Assembly: GCA_013002475.1 (NCBI GenBank)
Contig: JABDJM010000591.1
Location: 1 to 6,505, forward strand
Reading direction: 5' to 3'
Length of the DNA: 6,505 nt
From: Saprospiraceae bacterium
GTDB taxonomy: Bacteria; Bacteroidota; Bacteroidia; Chitinophagales; Saprospiraceae
Under the pieces are notes generated by a model, which worked only from the letters and a program-made list of their open reading frames with translations, had not been told where the DNA came from and made no database searches. Of the stretch, positions 1 to 5,257 are shown one piece after another. The translations under genes were made by a program, and so were the position numbers. Position 1 is the stretch's first letter. The number at the start of each line of letters is the position of its first letter.

Positions 1-146
1 AATCCACACTGTTCGGTAATGGCTTCAAGAATATCTTCTACTGATTGCTGATTGGCGGAAATGGTAATACGAGTATCCGGCCCTGTCTGAGCCATCAGGA
101 ACTCACTCCCAAGTAGAATCAGAATCAATATGGTCGTTCGGAGCAT
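1..146 (-). CDS. TonB-dependent outer-membrane receptor with N-terminal STN domain (5' part only)
   Basis: Only the first 48 codons are in the window; the gene continues past the left edge. The ATG is at 146-144. The visible protein opens with a Sec signal peptide: MLRTT, a hydrophobic run ILILILLG, and a likely cleavage site after residue 19 (LMA, then Q). From about residue 26, ITISANQQSVEDILEAITEQ matches the start of an STN (secretin and TonB N-terminal short) domain, which in transducing TonB-dependent receptors contacts the periplasmic part of a FecR-type anti-sigma factor. The position, 66 bp downstream of a FecR gene and co-directional with it, is the usual place for a SusC/FecA-like transducer in Bacteroidota. 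The barrel, plug and any CarboxypepD_reg domain lie outside, so the substrate is unknown. Because only the STN part is seen, another STN-bearing envelope protein is not excluded. No clear Shine-Dalgarno is visible; GAAAAG lies about 7 bases upstream of the ATG. Confidence 0.72.
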   Translation of the reverse strand, partial: MLRTTILILILLGSEFLMAQTGPDTRITISANQQSVEDILEAITEQCG

Positions 147-212
147 GGTATTCTTTTCAACTCAAAAGCTCGCTCTTGTAGTTTACAAGGAACAAGCACC
201 AACCCAATTAAA

Positions 213-1205
213 TCAATCGCAGGTTCCTGTAAGGATAATTTCGCCATTTTGGCGGCTGCTGGAAACACCCAATGTTTCCTCAATTATACGGATGATAGAG
301 TCCAGAGTTTTATCATTGAAGGTGGTAGTGATCGGGCAATTTGCCATATCCTGGTTTTCCAGTTTTACAACCGTTTCATAGCTTCGATTCAGATCGAAAA
401 CGACTTCCTCCAAATTTGCGTCCTGATAACTAAGGACACCCGTTTTCCAGGCCATAAAATTATCATCCTCTGTAGGAATCTTTTCCAGGCTTTTGTCTGC
501 TTTGTCAAAGATCGCGGATTGTTCAGGAGCTAATAGAACAGATTCCTGCTGAGTGCGAACTTCAACAGAACCACTTTGGACACTTACCTGGATCTCCGGA
601 TTCTCTTTCCTTCCGTCTACATAAAAGGAAGTTCCCAAAACCTGCACCTCAATATCTTCGACACCAATAATGAAAGGATATTCTTCATCCCGGGCCACAT
701 CAAAGAAGGCATCCCCTTCAAGCTTAACTTTTCTGATCCCCGATTTATCCGGTGGGGTATAACTCAGAGAAGCAAACTGATTCAGCGTTACTACCGATCC
801 GTCAGGTAGGGTTTGTTCTTGAATTCCAGCATCAGCAGTATATTGGACAGTTTGATTTCCCGGGCCGAGGACAAACCAGGTTGCAGCAACTAGCAGAGCC
901 AGGGCCGCAGCGAGTCGAAGCACCAGAAATGGGGTCAACTTCCGTTTAGGCATTGTTACCACCTTGGCTTCTTCTCCAAGCATTCCCTCAAGGGCCTTCC
1001 ATTCCTTATCAGTGTCATACTCCAAGCGATCGTCCTGCATGCTGGAAAGCATCCAGGCTTTTTTGAAGGCCATGAATTCTGCCTTATTTGAAGCTGTGGA
1101 TTGAACCCATTGTTCTAGTGCTTTGACCTCCTGATCCTCAGCATTGCCGCTGAGATATTTGGCCATAAGCTCTTGATAATCAATATGTGGTTCCTGGTTG
1201 GACAT
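213..1205 (-). CDS. FecR-family transmembrane anti-sigma factor (DUF4974 C-terminus)
   Basis: This 330-residue protein has the normal size and layout of Bacteroidota FecR regulators. Residues 7-55 form the cytoplasmic helical anti-sigma region (DYQELMAKYLSG, EQWVQSTASN, AFKKAW). A basic stretch PKRK (86-89) precedes one transmembrane helix at about 91-113. Residues 121-217 are the periplasmic FecR domain, with the hallmarks LPDGSVVTLNQFASLSY, the GDAFFDVARDEEYPF strand, VQVLGTSFYVD and VQSGSVEVR. Residues 250-330 are the DUF4974 domain, an STN-like fold (VVFDLNRSYE, IIRIIEETLG, GEIILTG). Such proteins hold a cognate ECF sigma factor at the inner membrane and release it when the partner outer-membrane transducer signals. 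The gene lies 118 bp downstream of the sigma gene and 66 bp upstream of the receptor gene, so sigma, anti-sigma and receptor form one signalling unit. The ATG at 1205 gives the standard N-terminus; no strong ribosome-binding site is seen. The inducing substrate is unknown. Confidence 0.93.
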   Translation of the reverse strand: MSNQEPHIDYQELMAKYLSGNAEDQEVKALEQWVQSTASNKAEFMAFKKAWMLSSMQDDRLEYDTDKEWKALEGMLGEEAKVVTMPKRKLTPFLVLRLAAALALLVAATWFVLGPGNQTVQYTADAGIQEQTLPDGSVVTLNQFASLSYTPPDKSGIRKVKLEGDAFFDVARDEEYPFIIGVEDIEVQVLGTSFYVDGRKENPEIQVSVQSGSVEVRTQQESVLLAPEQSAIFDKADKSLEKIPTEDDNFMAWKTGVLSYQDANLEEVVFDLNRSYETVVKLENQDMANCPITTTFNDKTLDSIIRIIEETLGVSSSRQNGEIILTGTCD

Positions 1206-1241
1206 TTATTTAGCGATGCTTACTTTAATTACACTTCAAGT

Positions 1242-1253
1242 AGGGTTTACCCT
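1242..1253 (-). promoter_or_regulatory. Palindrome AGGGT-TT-ACCCT upstream of the FecR gene
   Basis: A perfect 5-bp inverted repeat with a 2-base spacer lies 37 bases upstream of the FecR ATG, in the 118-bp gap after the sigma gene. Read on the minus strand it is followed by ACTTGAAGTGTAATTA. The position fits the -35 region of a promoter driving the FecR-receptor pair, possibly used by the cognate ECF sigma factor. That role is inference from position; no binding site for this sigma group can be assigned from one sequence. Confidence 0.3.
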
Positions 1254-1323
1254 TAGTTGGATTTTGAGAATTTTGTTTTTCCTAAACATTCCATAAAAAT
1301 GTTGAGACAAAGAATTTCATTAC

Positions 1324-1908
1324 CTACTGATAATTAGCAAGAAAAATATTAAATAATATAATAAATAAAACAAAAAGTTTTAAAAATGAAATGATTATCA
1401 GTGGAAAATATTCGTTCAACGCCTCCCTCAAAGTCTTAAGCGCTTTGCTCATATGGGCTTCTACAGTCTTTTGGGCAATATCCAGCTCCTCAGCAATTTC
1501 CTTGTACTTTTTCCTCTGTATCCGACTCATCAAAAAGACCTGACGGCACTTTTCTGGTAAGGCTCCCAAGGCCTTTTGAAAACTAGCCTCCAAATCACTA
1601 GTGTCGGTATCTCTTTCCTCCTGGGGCATATCAAAATTAGCGCATTCCAGATCCAGGACTTTACTTCGGAATTTTTTATTGTCCCTAATGAAATTCAGGC
1701 AGCGATTCTTTACTGCTGTAAAAAGGTAAGACTGAAGCCGGTCGGCATCCATTTTTTCACGGCTCTCCCAAACAGAAATAAAAACTTTCTGCACGATCTC
1801 TTTGGAGCTATCGGCATCAGGGACATACTGCCTTGCAAAATTGCACAGGTGGTTAAAATGCTCCTTAAAGAATTGTTCAAAGACCGCCTTGGAAAGCCCT
1901 GTTGGCAT
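1324..1908 (-). CDS. ECF RNA polymerase sigma factor (FecI/RpoE-like, Bacteroidota type) with hydrophobic C-terminal tail
   Basis: The protein has 194 residues from the ATG at 1908. Sigma region 2 is at about residues 8-77: FEQFFKEHFNHLCNFARQYV, the core-binding stretch EIVQKVFISVWESRE, and the region 2.3/2.4 signature LQSYLFTAVKNRCLNFIRDNKK. Region 4 spans about 108-161: ALGALPEKCRQVFLMSRI, then the helix-turn-helix YKEIAEELDIAQKTVEAHMSKALKTLR. It would direct core polymerase to the promoter of the neighbouring FecR/receptor genes when released by FecR. The frame stays open upstream to a TTG at 1959, but that start would add 17 residues not typical of the family and would overlap the divergent gene that begins at 1939, so 1908 is preferred. 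Odd point: after region 4 the protein ends in about 23 nearly uninterrupted hydrophobic residues (168-190, FPLIIISFL to NIFL), long enough to span a membrane. Short hydrophobic ends are common in this sigma group; this one is longer. Confidence 0.93.
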   Translation of the reverse strand: MPTGLSKAVFEQFFKEHFNHLCNFARQYVPDADSSKEIVQKVFISVWESREKMDADRLQSYLFTAVKNRCLNFIRDNKKFRSKVLDLECANFDMPQEERDTDTSDLEASFQKALGALPEKCRQVFLMSRIQRKKYKEIAEELDIAQKTVEAHMSKALKTLREALNEYFPLIIISFLKLFVLFIILFNIFLANYQ

Positions 1909-1938
1909 CTCGTAAATATAATTCTCTATCTTAATAAG

Positions 1939-2448
1939 ATGAAAAACATTAGCAGACAACGATTTCTCAAAACCATTGGCCTGGGGTCAGGGATGATATT
2001 AACCTCTCCTTTAATCGCTTCTAAACGAATAAATGATCCAAAATTGGATCCGGCTCTGGTAAAAGAATTCGTTGGCGCAGGTCATGGAAGGATGGAAATT
2101 GTGAAAACTCTCCTTGAAGAACATCCAACCTTATTAAATGCAGCACATGATTGGAGGAATGGTGACTTTGAAACAGCCCTTGGAGCAGCTTCGCATGTTG
2201 GCCATAAAGTATTAGCACAGTGGTTAGTAGACAAAGGAGCGCAGGCCAATATTTTCACGGCTGCTCTTTTTGGTCGAATGGACATCGTAAAACCAATTCT
2301 GGATTTCTTTCCTTCAGCATTGCATTCTAAAGGCCCACATGGTTTTACCTTATTGCATCATGCGATTAAAGGGGGTGAGGAAGCAGTACCAGTGAAAGAA
2401 TATCTTGAATCGCTCGGAGCAAAAGAAACCAAGATCCCTTTGGGTTAA
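1939..2448 (+). CDS. Exported ankyrin-repeat protein
   Basis: This protein has 169 residues. The N-terminus MKNISRQRFLKTIGLGSGMILTSPLIAS resembles a twin-arginine (Tat) signal: it keeps S-R, F-L-K, a glycine-containing hydrophobic segment and a later basic pair, but the second arginine of S-R-R-x-F-L-K is glutamine (SRQRFLK). The mature part, about 35-165, is four ankyrin-type helical hairpins: residues 39-68 (VKEFVGAGHGRMEIVKTLLEE), 76-103 (DFETALGAASHVGHKVLAQW), 106-130 (TAALFGRMDIVKPILDFFP) and 134-162 (HGFTLLHHAIKGGEEAV). Ankyrin repeats bind proteins; no enzyme motif is present and the partner is unknown. The ATG at 1939 is chosen because it begins the signal sequence; the frame upstream to 1576 is only antisense to the sigma gene. 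The start is 30 bp from the divergent sigma start, and the stop is one base before the next ATG, so the gene is very probably co-transcribed and translationally coupled with the lipoprotein gene. Confidence 0.85.
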   Translation: MKNISRQRFLKTIGLGSGMILTSPLIASKRINDPKLDPALVKEFVGAGHGRMEIVKTLLEEHPTLLNAAHDWRNGDFETALGAASHVGHKVLAQWLVDKGAQANIFTAALFGRMDIVKPILDFFPSALHSKGPHGFTLLHHAIKGGEEAVPVKEYLESLGAKETKIPLG

Positions 2449-2449
2449 T

Positions 2450-3436
2450 ATGTTGATAGCTCGCTTTATTCCTCTACTGATAATTTGTTTATTGGTTGGT
2501 TGTGCCAAGCATGCTTCTGCTCCCAAGCAGGTGGAGACGTCTGGGCCAAGTGACGAGGTTCCATTTCCTCTGGAGGATTATCCTGTGTATAGTTCAACAG
2601 ATTATGGGAAGAGCTGGGAACCAGCGGGAATGGATTTGCCCATCGAAGTTCAGGGTTCTTTTTTGGAGGCCAAGGGTGGAAAAATCGTCATGGGCACGGA
2701 TGGACAAGGTCTCTTTTTATCTGATCCGGACATAGGGACCTGGAGACAAATTGGAACCGGGTTACCGGAAAAAAAGATCAATGCTCTCCATGTATCCGGG
2801 GATTCCATATTGGTTGGTCTTTATCAAAACGGCATTTGGCTATCAACGGATGAAGGCAAAACCTGGAAAGACCTCAATTCTAATATCATTCATTTAAATG
2901 TCAATGCCATTCTTACTGTGGGGGAATCCCTATTTGCAGGAACGGATATAGGGATATTTAAATCCCAGGCAGAAAAATTGGATTGGAAGTGGGTCCATGA
3001 GCAGGACCAGATAGTTAGCTTGCAGGAAACTTCCCAGGGACTAATTGCCGGTTCAACTCAAGGAGTACTAATGTCCTCTAATGCGGGTGACTCCTGGGAG
3101 CAAAAAGATAATGGCGGGGCCCTTCACAACACAGCATATCAGTCAGGCAAAATCTTTTGCTTGTACATCTTTGGGGAATTACGGATTTCCTCTGATCATG
3201 GCGAGAATTTCAGGACTATTCCTTACGACCCTCACTTAGCTTCCTACATCTACGAGTTGATCCAAATTGATGATCACTTCTTGTTTACCAACAACTATGG
3301 TGTTCATTCCTCAATTGATGGGGGAGAATCATGGGATCTGGTATTCCCAAATGAGTCAAACATATTCATGGATTTCCTGGTCAAGAATGGATTTGTTTAT
3401 GCTTGTCGAAGAAACAGGAATGAGTTTCGTGATTGA
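2450..3436 (+). CDS. Lipoprotein with BNR/Asp-box beta-propeller repeats
   Basis: This 328-residue protein starts at the ATG at 2450, one base after the stop of the ankyrin gene. The frame is open back to an ATG at 2405, but that lies inside the ankyrin gene, while 2450 starts directly at a lipoprotein signal peptide: MLIARFIPLLIICLLVGC, lipobox LVGC, lipidated Cys18. A short linker follows (19-40). The rest is a beta-propeller of BNR/sortilin type, marked by Asp-box turns: SSTDYGKSW (48-56), STDEGKTW (132-139), SSNAGDSW (209-216), SSDHGENF (247-254) and SIDGGESW (288-295), alternating with strands such as ILVGLYQNGIWL and LFAGTDIGIFKS. These repeats serve many functions (glycosidase-like, adhesion, scaffold), and no catalytic set can be recognised, so a specific enzyme name is not justified. 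The protein should be anchored in the periplasm or at the outer membrane. It ends in the basic sequence CRRNRNEFRD. Confidence 0.88.
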   Translation: MLIARFIPLLIICLLVGCAKHASAPKQVETSGPSDEVPFPLEDYPVYSSTDYGKSWEPAGMDLPIEVQGSFLEAKGGKIVMGTDGQGLFLSDPDIGTWRQIGTGLPEKKINALHVSGDSILVGLYQNGIWLSTDEGKTWKDLNSNIIHLNVNAILTVGESLFAGTDIGIFKSQAEKLDWKWVHEQDQIVSLQETSQGLIAGSTQGVLMSSNAGDSWEQKDNGGALHNTAYQSGKIFCLYIFGELRISSDHGENFRTIPYDPHLASYIYELIQIDDHFLFTNNYGVHSSIDGGESWDLVFPNESNIFMDFLVKNGFVYACRRNRNEFRD

Positions 3437-3493
3437 TTAGGTTAAAATCCTTTGGTAGATTACCCATCAAAATAGGTCTATGTATTAAATGAA

Positions 3494-3541
3494 GTATAAG
3501 TAATAAATAAAATTCTTTCGAAAATTATTTATTACTTATAC
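3494..3541. terminator. Perfect 17-bp AT-rich inverted repeat, possible bidirectional terminator
   Basis: GTATAAGTAATAAATAA (3494-3510) is exactly mirrored by TTATTTATTACTTATAC (3525-3541) around a 14-base loop, which itself holds the palindrome TTTCGAAA (3516-3523). It lies between two convergent genes, 57 bp after the lipoprotein stop and 94 bp from the metallopeptidase stop, the place expected for a shared terminator. The stem has only three G-C pairs and no adjoining T-tract, so it is not a textbook intrinsic terminator. A cruciform or protein-binding site is an alternative. Confidence 0.5.
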
Positions 3542-3634
3542 GTCGAAAAGGGGATTGATAACCACTATTTAACCCTTTGCTATTTTGCTAGAATTTAGTC
3601 TTCCTCAGGTTTTGCCAACACATAGGTTTTGAAA

Positions 3635-4819
3635 TCATTCAAATTCTTTTCCCTCTCTTATGTGTTCTACAACTTTTTCTTCATAGCAGGTTCCAACAAT
3701 ACCATGATCACGCTTTACAAAGCATTTTTCAGCAACATTTGCTTGTTGTTCTAAATTCATACTCCCCCAGTTATCATCGCAGCCCACCTCATAGACGTCT
3801 CCCGTTGTGGAGTTTTTGACTTGCGCGTGAATGCCCTGTATTGTCCATTTAATATTGGCAGCTTTATGGATTTGCCATACATGTGCTATTTCATGGATAA
3901 ATAGTGCTTCGTCGTGCAGAGCATTGTCGTAGCCAGATTTTCCCATATTCATTAAGATATGTCCAGTTCCGGTAGGCCATACGAATTCCCTATTTCCAAC
4001 ACCCAATAAATTGGAGATCAATATTTCACTTCTTGCTGGCAATGTACCATCAAACAAATTTTCATTTGCGAATTCATATTCCGTCGAGGTTAGTCTTCGA
4101 TATTTGGGTATTCGTCCATCTACAATTACGGACTTAGATATTCCATACGCTTGAACGATAATAGAACCACCAGCACTCATTACAACACCTGAAAGGACCT
4201 TGCCGCCTTCAAATACCAGCTTGCCTCCCTTGGTCGCATATCTTTTGGTTGCACTACCCACCTTTTTTGTTGCTCCCCAAACCTTTTGGCCTCCTTTGGT
4301 TGCATATTTTTGGGTTGCACCAACCACTTTTTCTGTTGCCCCCCAAGCCATTTTGGTTCCTGGCGTTGAATACTTTTTGGTTGTACTAGCAACTTTTTTT
4401 ATTCCTTCCCAACCCTTTTTTCTTATTGGGGTCGCATATTTTTTGGTTGCACTACCCACCTTTTTTGTTGCACGCCAAACCTCTTTGCTTACCGGGGCCG
4501 AATATTTTTTAGTTGTACTGCCGACCTTTTTGACTCCGCTCCAAACACCCTTGCCTACTGGCGTTGAATATTTTTTGGTTGTACTACCGACCTTTTTGAC
4601 TCCGCTCCAAACACCCTTGCCTACTGGCGCTGAATATTTTTTGGTTGTACTGCCAACCTTTTTTGTTGCTCCCCAAACCTTGGTGCCTCCTTTGGTCGCA
4701 GCTTTTTTGGTTGTGCTACCAACTTTTTTTGCAACTTTTTTAATAGAGCCCCATTGAGCATTAGCATTGAAATTTATTGATAAAAATAATGCGGCGATAA
4801 GAACGATTGAATTTTTCAT
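3635..4819 (-). CDS. Secreted cationic-repeat protein with C-terminal HExxH metallopeptidase-like domain (DUF4157/Vgr-related type)
   Basis: The protein has 394 residues. Residues 1-21 are a Sec signal peptide (MKNSIVLIAALFLSINF, cleavage after ANA). Residues 31-206 are eight tandem 22-residue repeats, rich in Lys, Gly, Thr, Ser, Tyr and Trp; by hand count 41 Lys and 3 Arg against 4 Glu, net about +40. Residues 207-235 form a hydrophobic, glycine-containing linker. Residues about 240-370 resemble the metallopeptidase-like domain of DUF4157/Vgr-related proteins: RRLTSTEYEFAN, then a strand region with WPTGTGHILMN, then ALFIHEIAHVWQ, where H309-E310 and H313 form the HExxH zinc site. E357 in NLEQQA is the probable third ligand. 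Three cysteines (347, 366, 378) sit near the end. In known relatives this domain occurs in toxins and in proteins near contractile injection systems; none of those genes is here and this protein carries its own Sec signal. A basic repeat domain could bind anionic surfaces such as DNA, LPS or teichoic acids; that is inference. The promoter is probably the 4857-4930 region. Confidence 0.8.
   Translation of the reverse strand: MKNSIVLIAALFLSINFNANAQWGSIKKVAKKVGSTTKKAATKGGTKVWGATKKVGSTTKKYSAPVGKGVWSGVKKVGSTTKKYSTPVGKGVWSGVKKVGSTTKKYSAPVSKEVWRATKKVGSATKKYATPIRKKGWEGIKKVASTTKKYSTPGTKMAWGATEKVVGATQKYATKGGQKVWGATKKVGSATKRYATKGGKLVFEGGKVLSGVVMSAGGSIIVQAYGISKSVIVDGRIPKYRRLTSTEYEFANENLFDGTLPARSEILISNLLGVGNREFVWPTGTGHILMNMGKSGYDNALHDEALFIHEIAHVWQIHKAANIKWTIQGIHAQVKNSTTGDVYEVGCDDNWGSMNLEQQANVAEKCFVKRDHGIVGTCYEEKVVEHIREGKEFE
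4202..4729 (-). repeat. Eight in-frame 66-bp tandem repeats encoding 22-residue units
   Basis: The array encodes residues 31-206 of the cationic-repeat protein. Each unit begins KKVGSTTKKY-like and ends with an aromatic turn such as KVWGAT or GVWSGV. The central units are nearly identical in DNA: the 43 bases 4521-4563 recur exactly at 4587-4629, one 66-bp period away, so at least one duplication is recent. Outer units (first, seventh, eighth) are more diverged and share TKGG in place of the proline motif. Because the unit length is a multiple of three, gain or loss of units keeps the frame. Confidence 0.95.
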
Positions 4820-4856
4820 TTTAAATGATTTAGATGGTTAATAAATAATTACAATT

Positions 4857-4864
4857 CAAAGATG
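4857..4864 (-). promoter_or_regulatory. Candidate -7 box CATCTTTG of the cationic-repeat metallopeptidase gene
   Basis: On the minus strand CATCTTTG matches the Bacteroidota -7 consensus TAnnTTTG except at the first base. It would place the transcription start near 4850, about 30 bases before the ATG at 4819. No TTG -33 box is present at the right distance; instead the conserved 43-bp element ends 23 bases upstream, which suggests an activator-dependent promoter. The second gene with the element has the same box at the same spacing. Confidence 0.55.
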
Positions 4865-4887
4865 CGGGAGATAGCATCCTTATTAAT

Positions 4888-4930
4888 CCACCTTTCTGAG
4901 GGTTGTTTGAAAATCCTCATTTATGAGGAG
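4888..4930 (-). promoter_or_regulatory. Conserved 43-bp upstream element, copy A
   Basis: Read on the minus strand the element is CTCCTCAT, AA, ATGAGGA (dyad at 4914-4929), then 11 unconserved bases, then CCCTCA (4897-4902), one base, and AAAGGTGG (4888-4895). The second copy at 5258-5300 has the same length and orientation and matches at 33 of 43 positions, with the differences confined to one base near the third half-site, the dyad centre and the 11-base spacer. The 7-bp arms and 2-base centre look like a dimeric operator rather than an RNA hairpin, and CCCTCA repeats the half-site. It lies 68 bases upstream of the metallopeptidase ATG. It is probably the binding site of a transcription activator that is not encoded here. 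Confidence 0.72.
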
Positions 4931-4955
4931 GTTAGGAGAAAGTATAAACGAGGAC

Positions 4956-4996
4956 AAAAAAAAAGCCATCTCGAAATTCGAGATGGCTTTTTTTTT
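4956..4996 (-). terminator. Strong intrinsic terminator of the 61-residue protein gene
   Basis: GCCATCTCGAA (4965-4975) pairs with TTCGAGATGGC (4977-4987), an 11-base complementarity that in RNA would fold as a 9-bp stem with a 5-base loop. It is flanked by nine A (4956-4964) and nine T (4988-4996), so it can end transcription in either direction. It begins 14 bases after the stop of the minus-strand small gene and separates that transcript from copy A of the 43-bp element, so the metallopeptidase gene must have its own promoter. Confidence 0.92.
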
Positions 4997-5010
4997 GATT
5001 TACTGAGCTT

Positions 5011-5196
5011 CTATTTTTGTCCTAATAATAGAACTTCAGCTTGCAGTTCTTTTTCATCAATATGCAAAAAATAAGTTTTGGTATAGATATAGTTGAAAGT
5101 TAATTGCTCTCTTATTACCTCAAACTGTCCCTCGTTCTCAACAGTTGCGGCGATCCAGTTTATAGCTTCTATCCGGGTTTGAAATGACTTTTTCAT
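5011..5196 (-). CDS. Small protein of unknown function, 61 residues
   Basis: I do not recognise the family. From the ATG at 5196 the protein is MKKSFQTRIEAINWIAATV at the N-terminus, predicted helical (residues 5-20), then NEGQFEVIREQLTF and NYIYTKTYFLHI, which look like alternating helix and strand, and an acidic segment DEKELQAEVLLLGQK. It has no signal peptide, membrane segment or cysteine, so it is probably a soluble cytoplasmic protein. The frame is open back to a TTG at 5229, but that codon lies inside the candidate -7 box, so the ATG is preferred. That it is a real gene is supported by its own promoter element (5227-5300) and a strong terminator directly after the stop. It shares the 43-bp element with the downstream metallopeptidase gene, so the two are probably expressed together; a role related to that secreted protein is possible but not shown. 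Confidence 0.75.
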   Translation of the reverse strand: MKKSFQTRIEAINWIAATVENEGQFEVIREQLTFNYIYTKTYFLHIDEKELQAEVLLLGQK

Positions 5197-5226
5197 AATC
5201 TGATATTTTAAGTGAATTTGATACTT

Positions 5227-5234
5227 CAAATATC
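5227..5234 (-). promoter_or_regulatory. Candidate -7 box GATATTTG of the 61-residue protein gene
   Basis: On the minus strand GATATTTG matches TAnnTTTG except at the first base. It predicts a transcript start near 5220 and a leader of about 23 bases before the ATG at 5196. It is exactly 23 bases from copy B of the 43-bp element, the same spacing as at copy A, although the 23 intervening bases are not conserved. Confidence 0.55.
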
Positions 5235-5257
5235 AGACAATGCAGGTCTTGAATCTT

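Noticed and set aside
175..189. Small hairpin CTTGTA-GTT-TACAAG between the FecR and receptor genes
   Set aside because: The 6-bp AT-rich stem with a 3-base loop and no T-tract is too weak to call a terminator or attenuator.
1285..1303. Hairpin AACATT / AATGTT downstream of the sigma gene
   Set aside because: It has only 6 bp, is AT-rich and lacks a T-tract; such a match is expected by chance in AT-rich intergenic DNA.
1576..1938. Upstream extension of the ankyrin gene frame
   Set aside because: It is antisense to the sigma factor gene; the signal-like sequence begins at the ATG at 1939.
4200..4757. Long open frame on the plus strand, 185 codons, rich in Leu, Val, Phe and Pro
   Set aside because: It is antisense to the lysine-rich repeats. 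The 66-bp period keeps any stop-free frame open through all units, and the composition is simply the complement of Lys/Thr codons.
3635..4819. Assignment to a contractile injection system or T6SS effector locus
   Set aside because: The metallopeptidase-like domain resembles proteins found near such systems, but no sheath, tube, VgrG, PAAR or ATPase gene is present and the protein has its own Sec signal.
4862..5074. Plus-strand open frame of 70 codons
   Set aside because: It runs through the 43-bp element, the terminator hairpin and the antisense of the 61-residue gene, so it is not a plausible gene.
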